In this document: positions 11,773 through 23,735 of the stretch, one piece after another
How the letters are laid out: each line of letters opens with the position of its first letter
Numbering within the stretch: position 1 is the first letter of the stretch
Assembly (NCBI GenBank): GCA_034769895.1
Contig: CM068367.1
Location: forward strand, 126,641,927 to 126,705,926
Direction: 5' to 3'
Source: Magicicada septendecula
Lineage: Eukaryota > Arthropoda > Insecta > Hemiptera > Cicadidae
DNA length: 64,000 nt
The notes under the pieces: generated by a model
Database searches by the model: none
Told to the model about the DNA's origin: nothing
What the model saw: only the letters and a program-made list of their open reading frames with translations
Made by a program: the position numbers and the translations under genes

Positions 11773-13190
11773 ATGATATACTAGTATTCGATGGTGAAAT
11801 TTTTTTCTTTCTCGGACATGTTTGGAGCGTAGTGCGTAGTGCTCTAAACACGTCTAAAATAGGACAAAAATATTTTGATTGTTTTTTAGTATAGCATTAA
11901 TAAGTAATTTATATGCCTGTGCCAAGAATATAACTGTAGCAAAACGTTTTTCGTGCTATTTGAGAGTCGCCGGAAGACGCAAAAAGTGTAGCGAAGTGTT
12001 AAAAAAATACATGTATTTGTGTTAAATATTAACTACAAATGTTTTTAGTGATGTTAATAATGTTAATTACAATCTTTAATATGTGTTTATTATCCTTTGC
12101 CTTTTTTAAATATTTGGTCCTGATATATTCTGAAAGTATGTAAGAAACACTCTCTTCCATATTTAAACTATAACTTGTCTTTTTATCTTACCTATGGATA
12201 AAATATGTTTATTGCACCTATGTGTCACGGGCACAGGATAGAGCAGTCGATCAAGCTGAAGTACACTAGTTTATCGATGCATTACATATAACTAGTCCCC
12301 ACTATATTGTTACAATTAAAGTCTCGGACACACACTTCTGAAACGTCGTCCATGTTACCAAAAATGATACAAATAAAATTAAATAATAATAATATAATTA
12401 TAATCATCATCATCATCGTTAAATACTGTAATGATTAGTTGCTAACATCTGTTCTCTACTTGAAAGTTAAAAAGTTGATTCAATTTAAGCGTATCTTATT
12501 TCAACATTTAAATCAATCTGAAGTCTACCACTGCCAAACTCGACAGTGCCAATTTTTCCCACGATTCTACACTAAGGGTATCAAACAGGGGTTAGTTAAC
12601 TTACGTATTAAGTCGAAAGGCAATCCAGCACACTACACCACGAGCCACAGACTGATCTGCTGAGCCGCTAGGGCTTAGTTGTTTCATAAGAACAAAGAAA
12701 CATTGTCTCTAACAGAAAGGAGAAAAACATTAAACAACTCATGTTGTTGAGATTTGGCATTACCGCAGACAAAGAGATGTTTTGTCCTGCCTATTGACAA
12801 ACAATCGATTAACACAGCTGCCAAAGGTTTCAAACGCATGACGTGTCGGTGTTATCAATACCGATCTATGTTTTGTCTGCGCGTGAGAGGCGTCACGTAT
12901 TACGCGCCTCTTCCAACCGTAAACTCCTTTTCGTTTATTACTATTATCGCCTTTATCGTTATAATTTTGCTCCGTTTTCCGTCTGCGTTTTCGGACAAAT
13001 AAACATATTGCGCAACATTCCGGTGATTGGGTTAGGTTAATCGTTTTCTATTTTTATGCGGCAGTGGTACAAGTTCCTGTCTGCAGTAGTTCAGACAGAC
13101 CAAATCGTCACATACTTTGTCTCTGTCTCTCTTTCTCTACACCTACCCCCCATTTCTCTTTGATTTTTCTTTTTTTTGTATATTCTCTTT
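11773..13190. other. No gene recognised
   Basis: AT-rich spacer with a short CAT run at 12403-12420. The open frames at 12439-13040 overlap each other in two phases and show no family motif. Confidence 0.4.
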
Positions 13191-13194
13191 CTTC

Positions 13195-13242
13195 CTCCCC
13201 CTCTCCCTCACACACACACACACACATGCGCGCGCGCGCGTG
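13195..13242. repeat. (CA)n-(CG)n simple repeat
   Basis: A CT-rich stretch passes into CA repeats and then an alternating CG tract of about ten bases. Alternating purine-pyrimidine DNA of this type can adopt Z-form. Confidence 0.9.
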
Positions 13243-13424
13243 TATTCTAAACAACCAAGTCCTAGGCGCTCGTTATTAAGGAAGATTTTTGAAAAATTTA
13301 TCTTTCAGCTAAACTATCGGGTTCAATCCCAAAATAATGAAACTCTAAATATTTTCCTTCTTGAATTCAAAAATATCATATGATGTATGACTATACATAC
13401 TTACAAACTTTTATCTTACAACTT

Positions 13425-14390
13425 CAATCGTTTCTGAGATTGATCCCCCCCCCCAACCGCAAAAAAAATAGGGGAGCCGGGAAGCAAAAACATGAGAGGG
13501 CAATATTGTGAAAAAAATCGCAGAAATCCAATTCGGTATCAAATTAAAGGGAATTTAAACAAAAATCTGAATATAGTGATACGTTTAGGAAATTTCAAAA
13601 TTTGGGACGCCGGGCCCCAAAAGTGGGTTAAAATTTTGATAAAACCGGAATAATGCATGTGGGGTATGAAATTTAAAGAGAATTTTAAACAAAATCTTTG
13701 AAAATTTCAAAACTTTAGTACACCAGGGTTCAAAAAAAGAGATGAAACTTGAAAAAATTTTAAATGTTATCGGGTGTCACACCAAAGGGAATTTTAAGTC
13801 AAATACAAGTGTAGCGTTTACAATGAAAACTTTTTAACTTTAGGGGAACCAAGGACCAAAAATAGAACTCAAAATTTTAATAAAATTGTAAAAATTAAAA
13901 GTGGAGGACAAAGTTAAGAGGAATTTTATTCAAAACACAAACACGGTATCTTTAATAAATTGGAATAACTAACATTCTCAACAATATTCCTTGCAAGTTT
14001 TGGGTCGCCTTCAAAAATTTTATAAAAAAATTTATAGATTATTGTCAGTTATGTATTTTTGTGAAAAGTATTAGATATGGGCTATAGATATCTATTGAAA
14101 CGTACATAAACTTATAAGCTACGACCAAATTATTTGTCATTTAGGTATCATGCTTATAAATTTAACTAAAAACGCAATGCAATAGTTCGGAAGTTTTGAG
14201 CGTTTATTGTATGATTGTCTGCTTTCAACTGTTATTTTACTAAACACAGAAAATAGTAAAGCACTCGGTATTTTCTTCGTTTTTCTGATAATTGAAAAAT
14301 TCTCTAATATAGTATTAAAATTTACCTAATATTTAGTATAATTTTTTCAAAACAGTGAACGAATTCTGAAACTCAGGGAGCTTACTGGTA
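13425..14390 (+). repeat. Dispersed repeat family A, copy 2
   Basis: It begins at the TTTCTGAGATTGATCC junction, followed by poly-C and A-rich blocks and a GGGAAGCAAAAA word. It continues through several repeated AATTTCAAAATTT-like modules of about 130-150 bases and ends at the conserved AACTCAGGGAGC. It is nearly the full length seen at 30.2 kb but lacks the 5' GTCT-rich lead. No long open frame is present. Confidence 0.7.
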
Positions 14391-15154
14391 TTCAACAGAC
14401 TTTTCTATTAGGATTTCTGAGAATAAAAAGGGAATCACGTATACAACTCCTCACTTAATTAACTGTCTGATATTCATCTAGTACTCTTGACAGATGTTAC
14501 GGCAATTTGAATAATTTCCAAGACTTGACAGAACGAACGGAATGGGGGTATATGACCACCACGACGTTATTACAATTTTTCGGACTTTTCGGTTGTTCCA
14601 GACATATGTTGAACAGAACTTTAAGCTTTGATTTAAAAACTGTTATGTTTCTGAAATATACGTATATAGTTCATGTTCTTAGGATTCTTTGGTACACAAA
14701 CATTTTTCAAAAAGAAATATGAGAAACATATTTAATCGTACAGGTGGAAATAATAAAAATACAGTATTGTATACAACAGTTAAACAAATTTTAAACTCAC
14801 GAAGGTCTACCAAACATGTGAAAAATGAATTTGAGAAATACCTATTCGGTTAACATTCTCGGCTTAAAATACATGTTATAAAGCTCTTAACTTACAATTC
14901 AAAGAGTAAAAAACAAACGATAAAGCTTTAACATACATTACGTTCATAAGCATACTGTACACAGGCTGAAATTTAAATAAAATACGCAACATATAAGAAA
15001 TTACAGAAAGTATTTTTTAATTTACATAGATAGTTTGTAAATAAACTCGAGGTTATAGATTTGAAAAGAGCAAAGGTAAATACAAAGTAAGTGGGTCTGT
15101 TAATGAAGCACATTATCTAATATAATATAACATTGTGAAATAATATTGTGAAAG
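14391..15154. other. No gene recognised
   Basis: AT-rich spacer with nothing assignable. Confidence 0.4.
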
Positions 15155-15290
15155 AGAAGGAGGATTTGATGGAAGAAATGCTGGGAGATCGCCAAGAACG
15201 AAATTCTTGCATCAAGTCACTCCAGAAATGGACTATATAGAACACAGGGATTTTAAACAGAACGGGCTAATAACTATAGAATTTTCGAAG
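15155..15290 (+). mobile_element. Possible LINE 3' tail relic
   Basis: A plus frame reads GGFDGRNAGRSPRTKFLHQVT, echoing the GRPRTKFLDQV block near the C terminus of RTE-like LINE proteins. Nothing upstream supports a longer element, so this is a weak call. Confidence 0.35.
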
Positions 15291-16161
15291 AACAAACCGG
15301 CGCCGTGGTTGAGGTGGACAGTTAAAATACTTCTGCTTATAATTAAATGTAAACTGTGGCTGAGACGGACTATTATTGGAAAAATCAGATAAGGCCTGGT
15401 TGGGATAGAAAACAAAGATTAACACAAAAGCTACCCTCCGTCACAAGACAAGAAAAAAAGAAACGAAAAACCCCGTTTTATGGAATGATTCTGTTGGCTC
15501 CTGGAATCATTTTACAACCACTTCTCTATCTATATCCTGGAATTTATAGAATGCTATAAAATAACATTATAATAAAACATATTATATCATTACAGTAATA
15601 TATAATTATACATATAATATTACTTAGAGCACGATAACATTATCTAGTGACGTCACAGGAGAAATTGTTTATCTGTTAACGCTGGTATGAGTGCTAAGTG
15701 CTCAACCAAGACTCAAGGAATAAAGTTCTAGAGGCCGTGGTAGGTAAAGTTATACATGTCGGAAGGAAAGGAGAGCAGTCCCTGAGAATAACTTGAATCA
15801 AGAATTAATAACATGATGAATACTTCCGATGACGACGACAACCTGGAGATGTGTCTGAAAGCTCACAGCTATGTACAAAAGTTGGATTCATAAAAAACGT
15901 TAGTTAAAAAAGTATGTAATGAAAAGTATGAATAAAATACAAAAAATAATACACAAAATATATTACTCATATGCTCCAAAAATGTGTATACAAATGCATT
16001 AAAAATACTACAAAATGTAAAAACATATAAAAAATTAAAAATATAATTTATAGATTTAAAATTTACAGGAATTCTTGATTTTCGTATAGGCTACGTAATA
16101 CTGGACTGGCGAAAATATTTAAGACGGAATGACGAAACATGAAGATGGGCCTTCACAAAAT
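15291..16161. other. No gene recognised
   Basis: Very AT-rich spacer. A TGACGTCA word at 15649-15656 stands alone without other promoter features. Confidence 0.35.
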
Positions 16162-16722
16162 TTAAACTTCCCGTTTCGCGCGATATAATAAGTATACGTG
16201 ACGTACAACTCCATATTTCATAATTAAACCATCAATAATTTTATAGCCAAGACGGTCCGTTAGAATACATTGACATACATTGACCCCGTGAAGATGCATT
16301 TGACCTAAACTGCAATTAAGTCCATTGTATTCAGAAGAGCGAGTCGATAAACTCCATGATAACTGAAGGGCTCCAGGCAAAATTCGCATTGGAAAAACTT
16401 GTGAATACAACATGCATCAGACTAAATGACGTTTGTTTCCAGCAGACAGTTTCGGTGAAAAACTACTTGAAAAGCTGACGTTGGTTACTAATTCCGAGGT
16501 CGGAGTTTTAAGAAAGTCAATAACCAGTTGCCGCGTTGTAGACAGTGCAACGGTGTTTTGTCTAGTAGAAGTAGAACGTACAGAAAAAAATCGAAGCTGA
16601 TAAGCGATACAATGACGACGCCGCCTCCTTGAGTCTTGACGACACCACAAGTCAAGGGTTACAATACATTTTTGTATTGCAAAATTACAAATCGCAAAAA
16701 AGAGCAGACCGATAAGCGACAC
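16162..16722 (-). other. 187-codon open frame with a single in-frame stop, unrecognised
   Basis: Two minus-strand open stretches of 101 and 83 codons are in the same frame, separated only by one stop and one codon. In DNA this AT-rich, such openness is mildly unusual. The translation has a hydrophobic start (SLIGLLFFAICNFAI), a QDSRRRRRH basic patch and a Ser/Thr-rich middle. I recognise no family. No splice or promoter signal is evident, so it may be chance or a decayed gene. Confidence 0.25.
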
Positions 16723-16994
16723 ATGTCACCGATACTGGTTTGTTTGTCTGTAAAACACTGAAAAAAACGACACAACATAGTATAACGTGATTATTTCCAC
16801 CGATGACAAGAATTCTGTTTTTTAAATGCCTACAATTGACACAAAACATTTTGTGATCAAAATTTAAACAAACGACTACAACAATATAGATTTATTCCAT
16901 GAATATGGGCATATGTTTATGCATACTGACCACCTTAATAGCTGTTGAACGTATTTTAAATTAAGTTTAGTTTAGGTGTATTAGTAGCCAAAGG

Positions 16995-17275
16995 AAGGTT
17001 ACTAGTAGGTGTAGAAGATTAATTTTTACAGACTAATTTTGTACTACATATCATGGGCGTTTCAATATTCTTAAGCAACGTTTTTGAAGGAAAGGTGTTG
17101 GGGAAAAAACCAAGAGGACGACCAAGAGCAGAGTTCTTCAAAGACATGGGAAAGGAGATGAACTTCCTATCGTACTGTGATTTAAAGAGGACAATAATTG
17201 AGAGAGAAACGTGGCAAATTCGACAAGATGGCCTTTAGATGATGATGATGATGATTTTGGTGATGGTGGTGGTGG
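16995..17275 (+). mobile_element. LINE 3' end with (GAT)n tail
   Basis: The open frame at 17053-17238 reads EGKVLGKKPRGRPRAEFFKDMGKEMNFLSY, then RETWQIRQDG. This is the GRPR...F.D and terminal RxxW pattern of LINE C-terminal ends. It is followed directly by GATGATGAT and GGTGGTGGT runs, a microsatellite-like LINE tail. The 5' part is missing. Confidence 0.65.
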
Positions 17276-17889
17276 TGGTGATCATGGGCGTACGTAGAGG
17301 GGGGTCTTCGAGGCTCAACCCCCCCCCCTCTTGAAATTGTCTTTTCAGTTAATAAACCACAATATTATTATTTCACCGTCCTTTCAGTGGTTTTAAGAGC
17401 TTTAAAATAATGTATAGTAAGCAGTAATAATGAATTCCGTGAATTTACAGAAATCTTGTTAGGCGTTGGATGACAATAATATTTTTCACCTCCGCATTTT
17501 GTCGACCTCCAAAATCAAATTCTGAGTAAGCTAATGCGCCACATTTCATAAACAGATGTCTTTTGTACGTAAAACGTGAGAATAATTTTATAGTATTCAG
17601 ACTGTAGTAACGTCTAACTAGACTTCTCGACTATAGTCAGTTCAATGAAAAATGAACAAAATACGTGAACAGTTGCGGGGTTTAATTGTAAAAAGACGCC
17701 AATAATGAGAGAATGAATCACCAAACCCGGTGGAGATAAAAGATAGAAAAAAAAACCACGGCGTAATTAAAGATACGTCCACACTCGTTAACGAATAGAG
17801 ATTAAAGAGGTTCAAAAAGTTCGAAGCAACCGGTCGAACAACTAAATATCAATAGACTTATAAATATTGAAAAAAATATATGTATACAT
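17276..17889. other. No gene recognised; one hAT-like border word
   Basis: At 17284-17305 CATGGGCGTACGTAG with a G run resembles a hAT terminus, followed by a poly-C run. No partner end was found, so no element is called. The rest is AT-rich spacer. Confidence 0.3.
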
Positions 17890-18030
17890 GTAAGGAGGAA
17901 GGAGAGAGAGAGAGAGAGAGAATCAGTTTAGATATTGTAGAGGCCTTTTACTTAGTTCTCATATTCTTCTGTCTTTCCAGTTACAATCATAGTCTTCTTC
18001 AGTTTTCTCATAGTCAGGCCCCCTTCATCT
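17890..18030 (+). repeat. Microsatellite-linked dispersed repeat, copy 1
   Basis: A (AG)n tract is followed by about 100 bases that recur at 35.73-35.83 kb. Shared words include GTTTAGA, CTCATATTCTTCTGTC, CCAG-TACAATC and CAGTTTTCTCATA. The two copies are diverged but collinear and both are attached to simple repeats. Confidence 0.6.
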
Positions 18031-19190
18031 ACTTCTATCTTTCTGTCCTGAAGTTACCCACTTCATAGTCTTTTGGATGCAGCCTCTGTGTACTCTACAT
18101 TAGATTATAATTATTTGCTTTAGTTGAAAAATATTCTAGATATATAATTTTGGCTAAAACAATAAATTGTTCTTTATTTAGTCTTGTCATACATTGATAG
18201 TACAACAAAAGAAATTAAGATTAACATAAGTGGCATAAAGTGATTTTCACTTTTCCAGTAATTTCAGATTTCAGTTTCAATAAAAGATATCAATAAAAAA
18301 AATTAAACTGAATTTTCTTCATCCCCAACTTCCGGTCGGTACCTATCGAAATTACAAATATAATTGAAAAGGTCCTGATCTCTATCTCGTCCTACTTACG
18401 TTTCTTCTTCCTTTAGTTTTCTAATGCTCTCCCCTATTGTTCATGGGAGAACTAATGAATTTCCTTTGTTACTGTAAACACGGACAGGGTTGTTACTTAC
18501 CGTTCATTGGGTTCCGACTTGGACAGTACGCGTATTTCAGCTATTTATTTAGTGCCTATTATCTAAATATAAAATATTGTATATTTTAGTTTTATATATA
18601 CTGTTTGGAAGCATCTTTTGGCTATATATTTTCTTGCGCTTTCTTATTCACTTTCTTTGGTTATGTTGGTTTATTCGATTCTACTTCGTTCGATTCTGAT
18701 TTGATTTCGATCTTCAATTAAATTTTTCAATTTATTTCGATAACTTGTAATAATTTTTGTCACGTGTATTCAGTATTTCCTTTAAAGGGCTTTACTTGCT
18801 AAAACGAGATAAAGGCTGATTTTAAGAAATGAAATTTACAATGCACCTGCCTACATCTGCGAGCAACATCCTAAATATGAGAATTGGCTAACCCACCACA
18901 GTTAAGATTGGCCTACCTAAAACCTATGGTAGTGCAATTTTTAGTTTCGATGAAGTTCACGTGAACCGTGGACGTCCACTATGCTGGGACACTTTCTGGC
19001 TTCGACAGAAAATAAAACTATTTGTATTTGCGCGTAGGCCTAATAAAAAGGTATGTCCTGCCTCTGAAGAAGGTATTAGTATTCCTTTCTGTAGAGAACG
19101 TGTGCCACAGGGCTTAATAATCAATGCTATTATGTAATCTAAAAAGTCGGCGGGGGCTGTGTCGGAGCCACGGCCACAAATCTTCAGAGC
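18031..19190. other. No gene recognised
   Basis: AT-rich spacer. A GTAGGCCTA word lies at 19034-19042. Nothing else is supported. Confidence 0.4.
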
Positions 19191-19337
19191 GTAGAATACG
19201 TCTGTGTGCTTTAGGGTTGCTAATGTGTTAAGAATAAACTGAACAAACGCATATTTAGTTTTACAAAGTACAAAATTTTATTTGCAAAATCATCACACAA
19301 GTTAATTAGTTGGTTCAAGCAAGACTTTATTTATAAT

Positions 19338-19415
19338 GGATAAATGTACAGTTCCGATGCCGCTAAATAGATTTGTTTATTTACTTGTTACTATGGTAAT
19401 TAATTCTGGTCTTGT
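19338..19415 (+). repeat. 78-base direct repeat, unit 1
   Basis: It starts GGATAAATGTACAGTTCCG and ends TTAATTCTGGTCTTG. It recurs at 19600-19677 with only a few differences. Confidence 0.85.
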
Positions 19416-19599
19416 TGACATCTTTAGTAGTAGTATTTAATATATTTCATTACTTATTCATTGCATCATCAGAAATACGTATAAACATAATTTTATAATC
19501 GCTTAAGACAATTACAAAATACATAGACGTATCTGTATAAAAAATTACAAAATATATCAATACAATCGCATAGTAAAAACATTAAAAACTGCAGGAACG

Positions 19600-19677
19600 G
19601 ATAAAGGTATAGTTCCGATGCCGCTAAATATCATTTGTTTATTTACTTGTTACTATAGTAATTAATTCTGGTCTCCA
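19600..19677 (+). repeat. 78-base direct repeat, unit 2
   Basis: This is the second copy of the 19338 repeat, about 262 bases downstream. Its end overlaps the last codons of the Helitron-like frame, so the repeat is part of the element's 3' region duplicated in tandem. Confidence 0.85.
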
Positions 19678-20040
19678 TGGTGTTGCAACGACATCACTTT
19701 AACAGCCACTATCTTTACGTCCATCTGGAACCACAGTCTGTCACAAACGTCACACGCGTGTCCAAATTCATTATTAAAGAATGTTTTGTGGATGTGCTTT
19801 GTAGCTAACTGCCACGTTTTGCTGAATTCGATCGGCTGATACACTTGCGAAGTCGGGCGCTCTTCCTCATCCAACTCGACTTCAGTATTTATTTCCTTGT
19901 CTTTTAAGCGTTGTCGGTAAATCCTCTGCCGTTCGGCATTGGTCATTTTGGGTTTTTTAATTCCCCATGATTTTCTCTACTCTCCTGTATGCGTTTACGA
20001 TACTTTTGAGCACGTTTAGCATCCATATACCGCGACATTT
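19662..20040 (-). pseudogene. Helitron-like protein, N-terminal remnant
   Basis: The first part reads MSRYMDAKRAQKYRKRI and stops at a TGA that overlaps the ATG of the next frame. That frame reads MTNAERQRIYRQRLKDKE, then TWQLATKHIHKTFFNNEFGHACDVCDRLWF. Repeated basic AERQRxYRxR segments followed by an NNEFGxxCxVCDRLWF block characterise the N terminus of many insect Helitron proteins. The CxxC pair suggests metal binding. The Rep and helicase domains are missing and the two parts are in different frames, so it cannot be functional. Family assignment rests on recalled pattern, with no alignment made. Confidence 0.6.
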
Positions 20041-20574
20041 TGTCCGAACACACGATTTTTACAACTTGAATTACGATTATTCAAACCTCTTAATAATATC
20101 ACCGCTATTACGGTACACTATGTAGATAGTACTCGATGAGACAATTTTAACGACACCTCACTCAACGTTCTATCGCATCGGAAACCGGAGAAATACTAAT
20201 TTTAGTGCGCGCCGAGCGGCGCAAAACATTTCTATTTCTCCCCCCGCTCACCCTGCGATGGATGATGCAATAGCCCGCTTATATTGTGCTATTTATTATC
20301 TTTGTTCCTTTATCTGTCGAATGGTACCCCATATAAGCGTGAATCTTTTGTCATTTAGATAATATTTCAATTTCAAACGTGACGTGAAAACGTAACGCTC
20401 GATTTTCTGGTTGGGGGTGCCTATTGCTGGCCTGAAAGGTAAGACGTATTCTACGTCAAAAAATAAAATTATTTAGTTTAGGTCATTATGGATGTTTGAC
20501 TATGATAGAAATTATGATATTGATGTTAAGTTAGGTAAGTTCCAGACGATCTGTGGGACAATCACCTGTACTTG

Positions 20575-20825
20575 TAGAAACAAGGTACGTCGAGATACAA
20601 AATTAAAGTTTTACCAAAGTTATGGCGATCCTTGTACTGTCCTATGGGTGTGAATTATAGACAGCAAACAAAAAACAAGACAGTAAAATACAGGCCTCGA
20701 AAATGGCATTCTTAAGAGGAGTTAAAAGGTGTTCTAAACTTGACCGTATAAGAACTGATGAGGCCATAAGAGAAGAGTTACAAGTTTTGCGTACACAAGT
20801 TATACTCAAAACGTGCGTTATATAA
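20575..20825 (+). mobile_element. LINE fragment, post-RT region
   Basis: Plus-strand frames read RDTKLKFYQ, then, with a frame change, KVMAILVLSYGCEL, SKMAFLRGVKRCSKLDRIRTDEAIREEL. The 40.5-41.1 kb LINE has the same layout: ETRLKFYKVMALPTLLYGSENW and AEMRFLRHAAGYTLHDRRRNTNIRQEL. It is the same LINE family, badly decayed and lacking both ends. Confidence 0.6.
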
Positions 20826-20908
20826 GCAATTTTGTGGTAATTGTTATTAATTGTTAGGCAATATTGTGCAAAGAAAGAAACGCTGCCCAACACTTTCGTC
20901 AGAAACTA

Positions 20909-20909
20909 A

Positions 20910-20957
<48 letters not shown>
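20909..20957. repeat. (AG)n-(G)n simple repeat
   Basis: About 18 AG units are followed by a G run of about ten bases. Confidence 0.95.
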
Positions 20958-20958
<1 letters not shown>

Positions 20959-23065
20959 CCACACACGTCTGCGAAAAGAAGGCGTAGGTATTGACAGAAA
21001 CGTTATTCTCATTACAGGTCACGGTCAAACGTGGGGTTCTCCGGACGGTATGTGACGCGGTGTTCGGTGCAGATTTTCCTCGTATACATTTTTTGGCAAC
21101 GCGCCACTGTCACGGGACCGCCTTCTAGACTCTAGACTGTCTGCCATACAAACATCCGAATACCAACCTGTAATTGACTTTCAAATGAACATACACCAAA
21201 TACCTGTTGCAGTGCCGTTGTTGGTACACGGACTACCGACAAGTATAAAACCACTTTGGTTTTTGCGAAAGTCGAGTTGAAGTTATTATTTCAGTTAAAC
21301 ATTTTTCAAATTCTTCTCGCTTATTTACTAATAAAATTTTAGGTCACATGTTCGCTTGAATAACGACCGCTCCCACGTCTAGCCGTTTACACAGTGAGTG
21401 TCATTCCACGTGATTTCCTGTCTTATTTCCTTAATTATAAGCTTGCTCTGTCCTCGACCACTCCTCTTTAGTTTTTCAAGTTTCCAGTATCTATTTTCAT
21501 CCAATACACTTCATTAGTGTTTACCCCTTCACAGAGATGGATGAAGCCAAACCAAGCCTCCAATTACGGTTCTTTTATAAATTTTTAGTTTTTTAGTAGT
21601 TCGTACTTAAATATTTTACTTACTATTTATAGATTTTTACGAAACAGAAAAAAGGAAGACTTATAAAAGGGGAAAAAGAAAACTTTATCCGCTTATAATT
21701 AAGTTGGATTTGTCTTTCTTACACTCTCAGACAAATGGTGAAGTTTTCAGTTTTCCTGACTCATCGTTTGTTTAAGATAATTTTTATTGATTTAGGATTT
21801 CGGGATCTTTTTTACATGAGGCTACACACACGTAAATTGTGAAAAAATATTGTAGGAGGAGACATAGGTTGGGAATGGATTCAGTGAAGTCCCATTTGAC
21901 TGAAGAACTACCTTGACTGTCCCTATAACTGCTGCTTTTGCGGTAGCGTTAGCAGCGCATAGATGTCCTTTTACCGTCTTGCACCACTTATTCTGTATCA
22001 GAGTCACTAAATAAAGGTCGAGACTTTCTACTGCCGATTCTAAATCATTATCAGAGGCTTCCATTAAGAATTTTGATTGTATGATACTAAATCAATCCGG
22101 AACTGTTACCGACTATAGGATGTACGAGGCGAATTCGCAATCGTTTCCTCGTTATGAAAGAGAAGTAGAAATCAACAGAGGAGACAAAGAAAGAACAATA
22201 TGACGCGAGAAAGTGAAACAAACTCCAGAAAAGGTTTCCTGAGTTCAATACTAACGTAATTAATGAGTTATCGCAAAAGAGGAAAACTGGAAAAGAAAAA
22301 TATACCCAACAGTCCCATGCGTCATTGTAGAAAATATTATTAACTATACTGAAAAGAACAAATCTGAAAGTGTAATTTAGAAAAATGTTAATGTGAAATA
22401 CATTTAATTTACGGAGTATTGTTAACACTCACGGCCAAAGTTTTAATGGTGGTATTTTCCGAGTGTAATGGACGACAGCCTATCGCTCGGAAAGTTAAAG
22501 AAACGCATCTTAACGTATATAATAAGCATAAGTAAATACTACATCAACTGATTAGCATAATATCAGTCCAGAGTACAGTTTATGTATTGAGAATAAAAAA
22601 CCCGTTTTTCTTTTAAAATAAACATTAGTGTTCATTCGATAATTATATTCTATATTAACTTGCGTATGTCGTAATAACATAACCTACATTTTGACGTAAT
22701 AAAAGTTGTGTCAGTGTTATAGTATTTTAGGAGAACATCCATTACAGATACCATTATACCTAATATTACGGTTATATTAGTCTACACATTACCCCTATAT
22801 GTATCTAATTCATCATCGCGGTCTGTAAAAAATAACTTATTTTCTCTTCAGATCAACGTTTCACGTAAACAATACTGTTAAGAGGATAGCGTGAGCAGTG
22901 GTCGCAGAAGAGTGGAATTATTATTATACAGCAAGGACAGTGACATGATTTATAAAAAAATACCGCTGTCTTACATTGTACCTCAATGTTAATGTAGACA
23001 TCACCAATGTCAATTGTCTGACCTTTCGTAACTGTCCTGTTTGACGACGTTCGAGAAATTGTGGT
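20958..23065. other. No gene recognised
   Basis: The block 20958-21250 is less AT-rich and ends with TATAAAA (21243-21249), which could suit a TATA promoter, but no exon follows that I can support. The rest is AT-rich spacer. The frames at 21822-22428 carry no family motif. Confidence 0.35.
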
Positions 23066-23592
23066 TATTGAACGAGCGAAGCGAGTTCTCAGTTTTAAAT
23101 CGACCGTTTGCCATTTGTCTGTCTATCTACCTATCTGTTTGGGGTATGTCTCTTAAACGCACTAACCTATTTTCGTAAAACTTGAAACGCGTGTCCACAC
23201 TTTTATCCTAGAGGACCCTATTGTTTTCGAGTTTGATCCCCCCAAAAAATAGGGAATCAGGAGGCAAAAATGTAAGGGGTTAAAACTGTGAAAAAAATCG
23301 CAAAAGCCCTTGTGGACCCTATCATATTACAGGAAATTTTAACAAATCTGACTATAATGTTCATTTTTGGAAATTTCGTTACGTGAGGGCCAAAAAGTGA
23401 AAAAGATGCAAACATTCGTGTGGGACACCAAATTGAAGATAATTTTAACTAACATCTAAGGAAATAGTAGAGTAATCGAGGTTTTTGTAATTTTTCCCAT
23501 AACTGAAAAATTATCTAATAACGAAATCTGTGTAATAATAGATATACTTCGTTCAAAATAGTTTTGCAGCTAGTTCTGCAGGTCAGGGAGTA
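23066..23592 (+). repeat. Dispersed repeat family A, copy 3
   Basis: It has the 5' lead GAACGAGCGAAGCGAG, then a GTCTGTCTATCTACC tract, the CGTAAAACTTGAAACGCGTG block, the poly-C/poly-A block with GGAGGCAAAAATG, and the end words ACTTCGTTC and GGTCAGGGAG. Compared with the 30.2 kb copy, several internal modules are missing. Confidence 0.75.
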
Positions 23593-23735
23593 TACTGATT
23601 TAATATGAAAGTTCACATATCTAATGACCCAACAGTATAGTGCATCCTAAACGTATTCTACTCAATTAAAGAATTAAAGAAAACTAAAAACTTGTTTTCG
23701 TGATTTTCACTCGTCATTTATTTAAAATATACCAC

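Larger units (their letters stand above)
19191..20454 (-). mobile_element. Helitron-like relic
   Basis: A minus-strand coding remnant typical of the N-terminal part of Helitron Rep-helicase proteins lies inside. Both outer edges carry the same 13-base word in opposite orientation, GTAGAATACGTCT (19191-19203 on plus, 20442-20454 on minus). Whether these mark true element ends is uncertain, because Helitrons normally lack inverted repeats. A GC-rich palindromic cluster (GCGCGCCGAGCGGCGC) lies at about 20208-20223. No helicase or Rep HUH motif is present. Confidence 0.45.

Noticed and set aside
11567-11851. 94-codon minus frame rich in His-Thr
   Set aside because: It is the translation of a TG/CA microsatellite.
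13310-13340. GGTTCAATCCC, resembling a tRNA/Pol III B box
   Set aside because: No A box at suitable distance and no cloverleaf can be drawn.
13064-13383. Two overlapping plus frames with Ser/Pro/His-Thr runs
   Set aside because: They translate CT and CA simple repeats in two phases; not coding.
15649-15656. TGACGTCA as a second CRE promoter
   Set aside because: It lies in very AT-rich spacer without CpG enrichment, initiator or exon.
22087-22428. 113-codon minus frame rich in Phe and Leu
   Set aside because: AT-rich hydrophobic translation with no motif or conserved spacing; probably chance.
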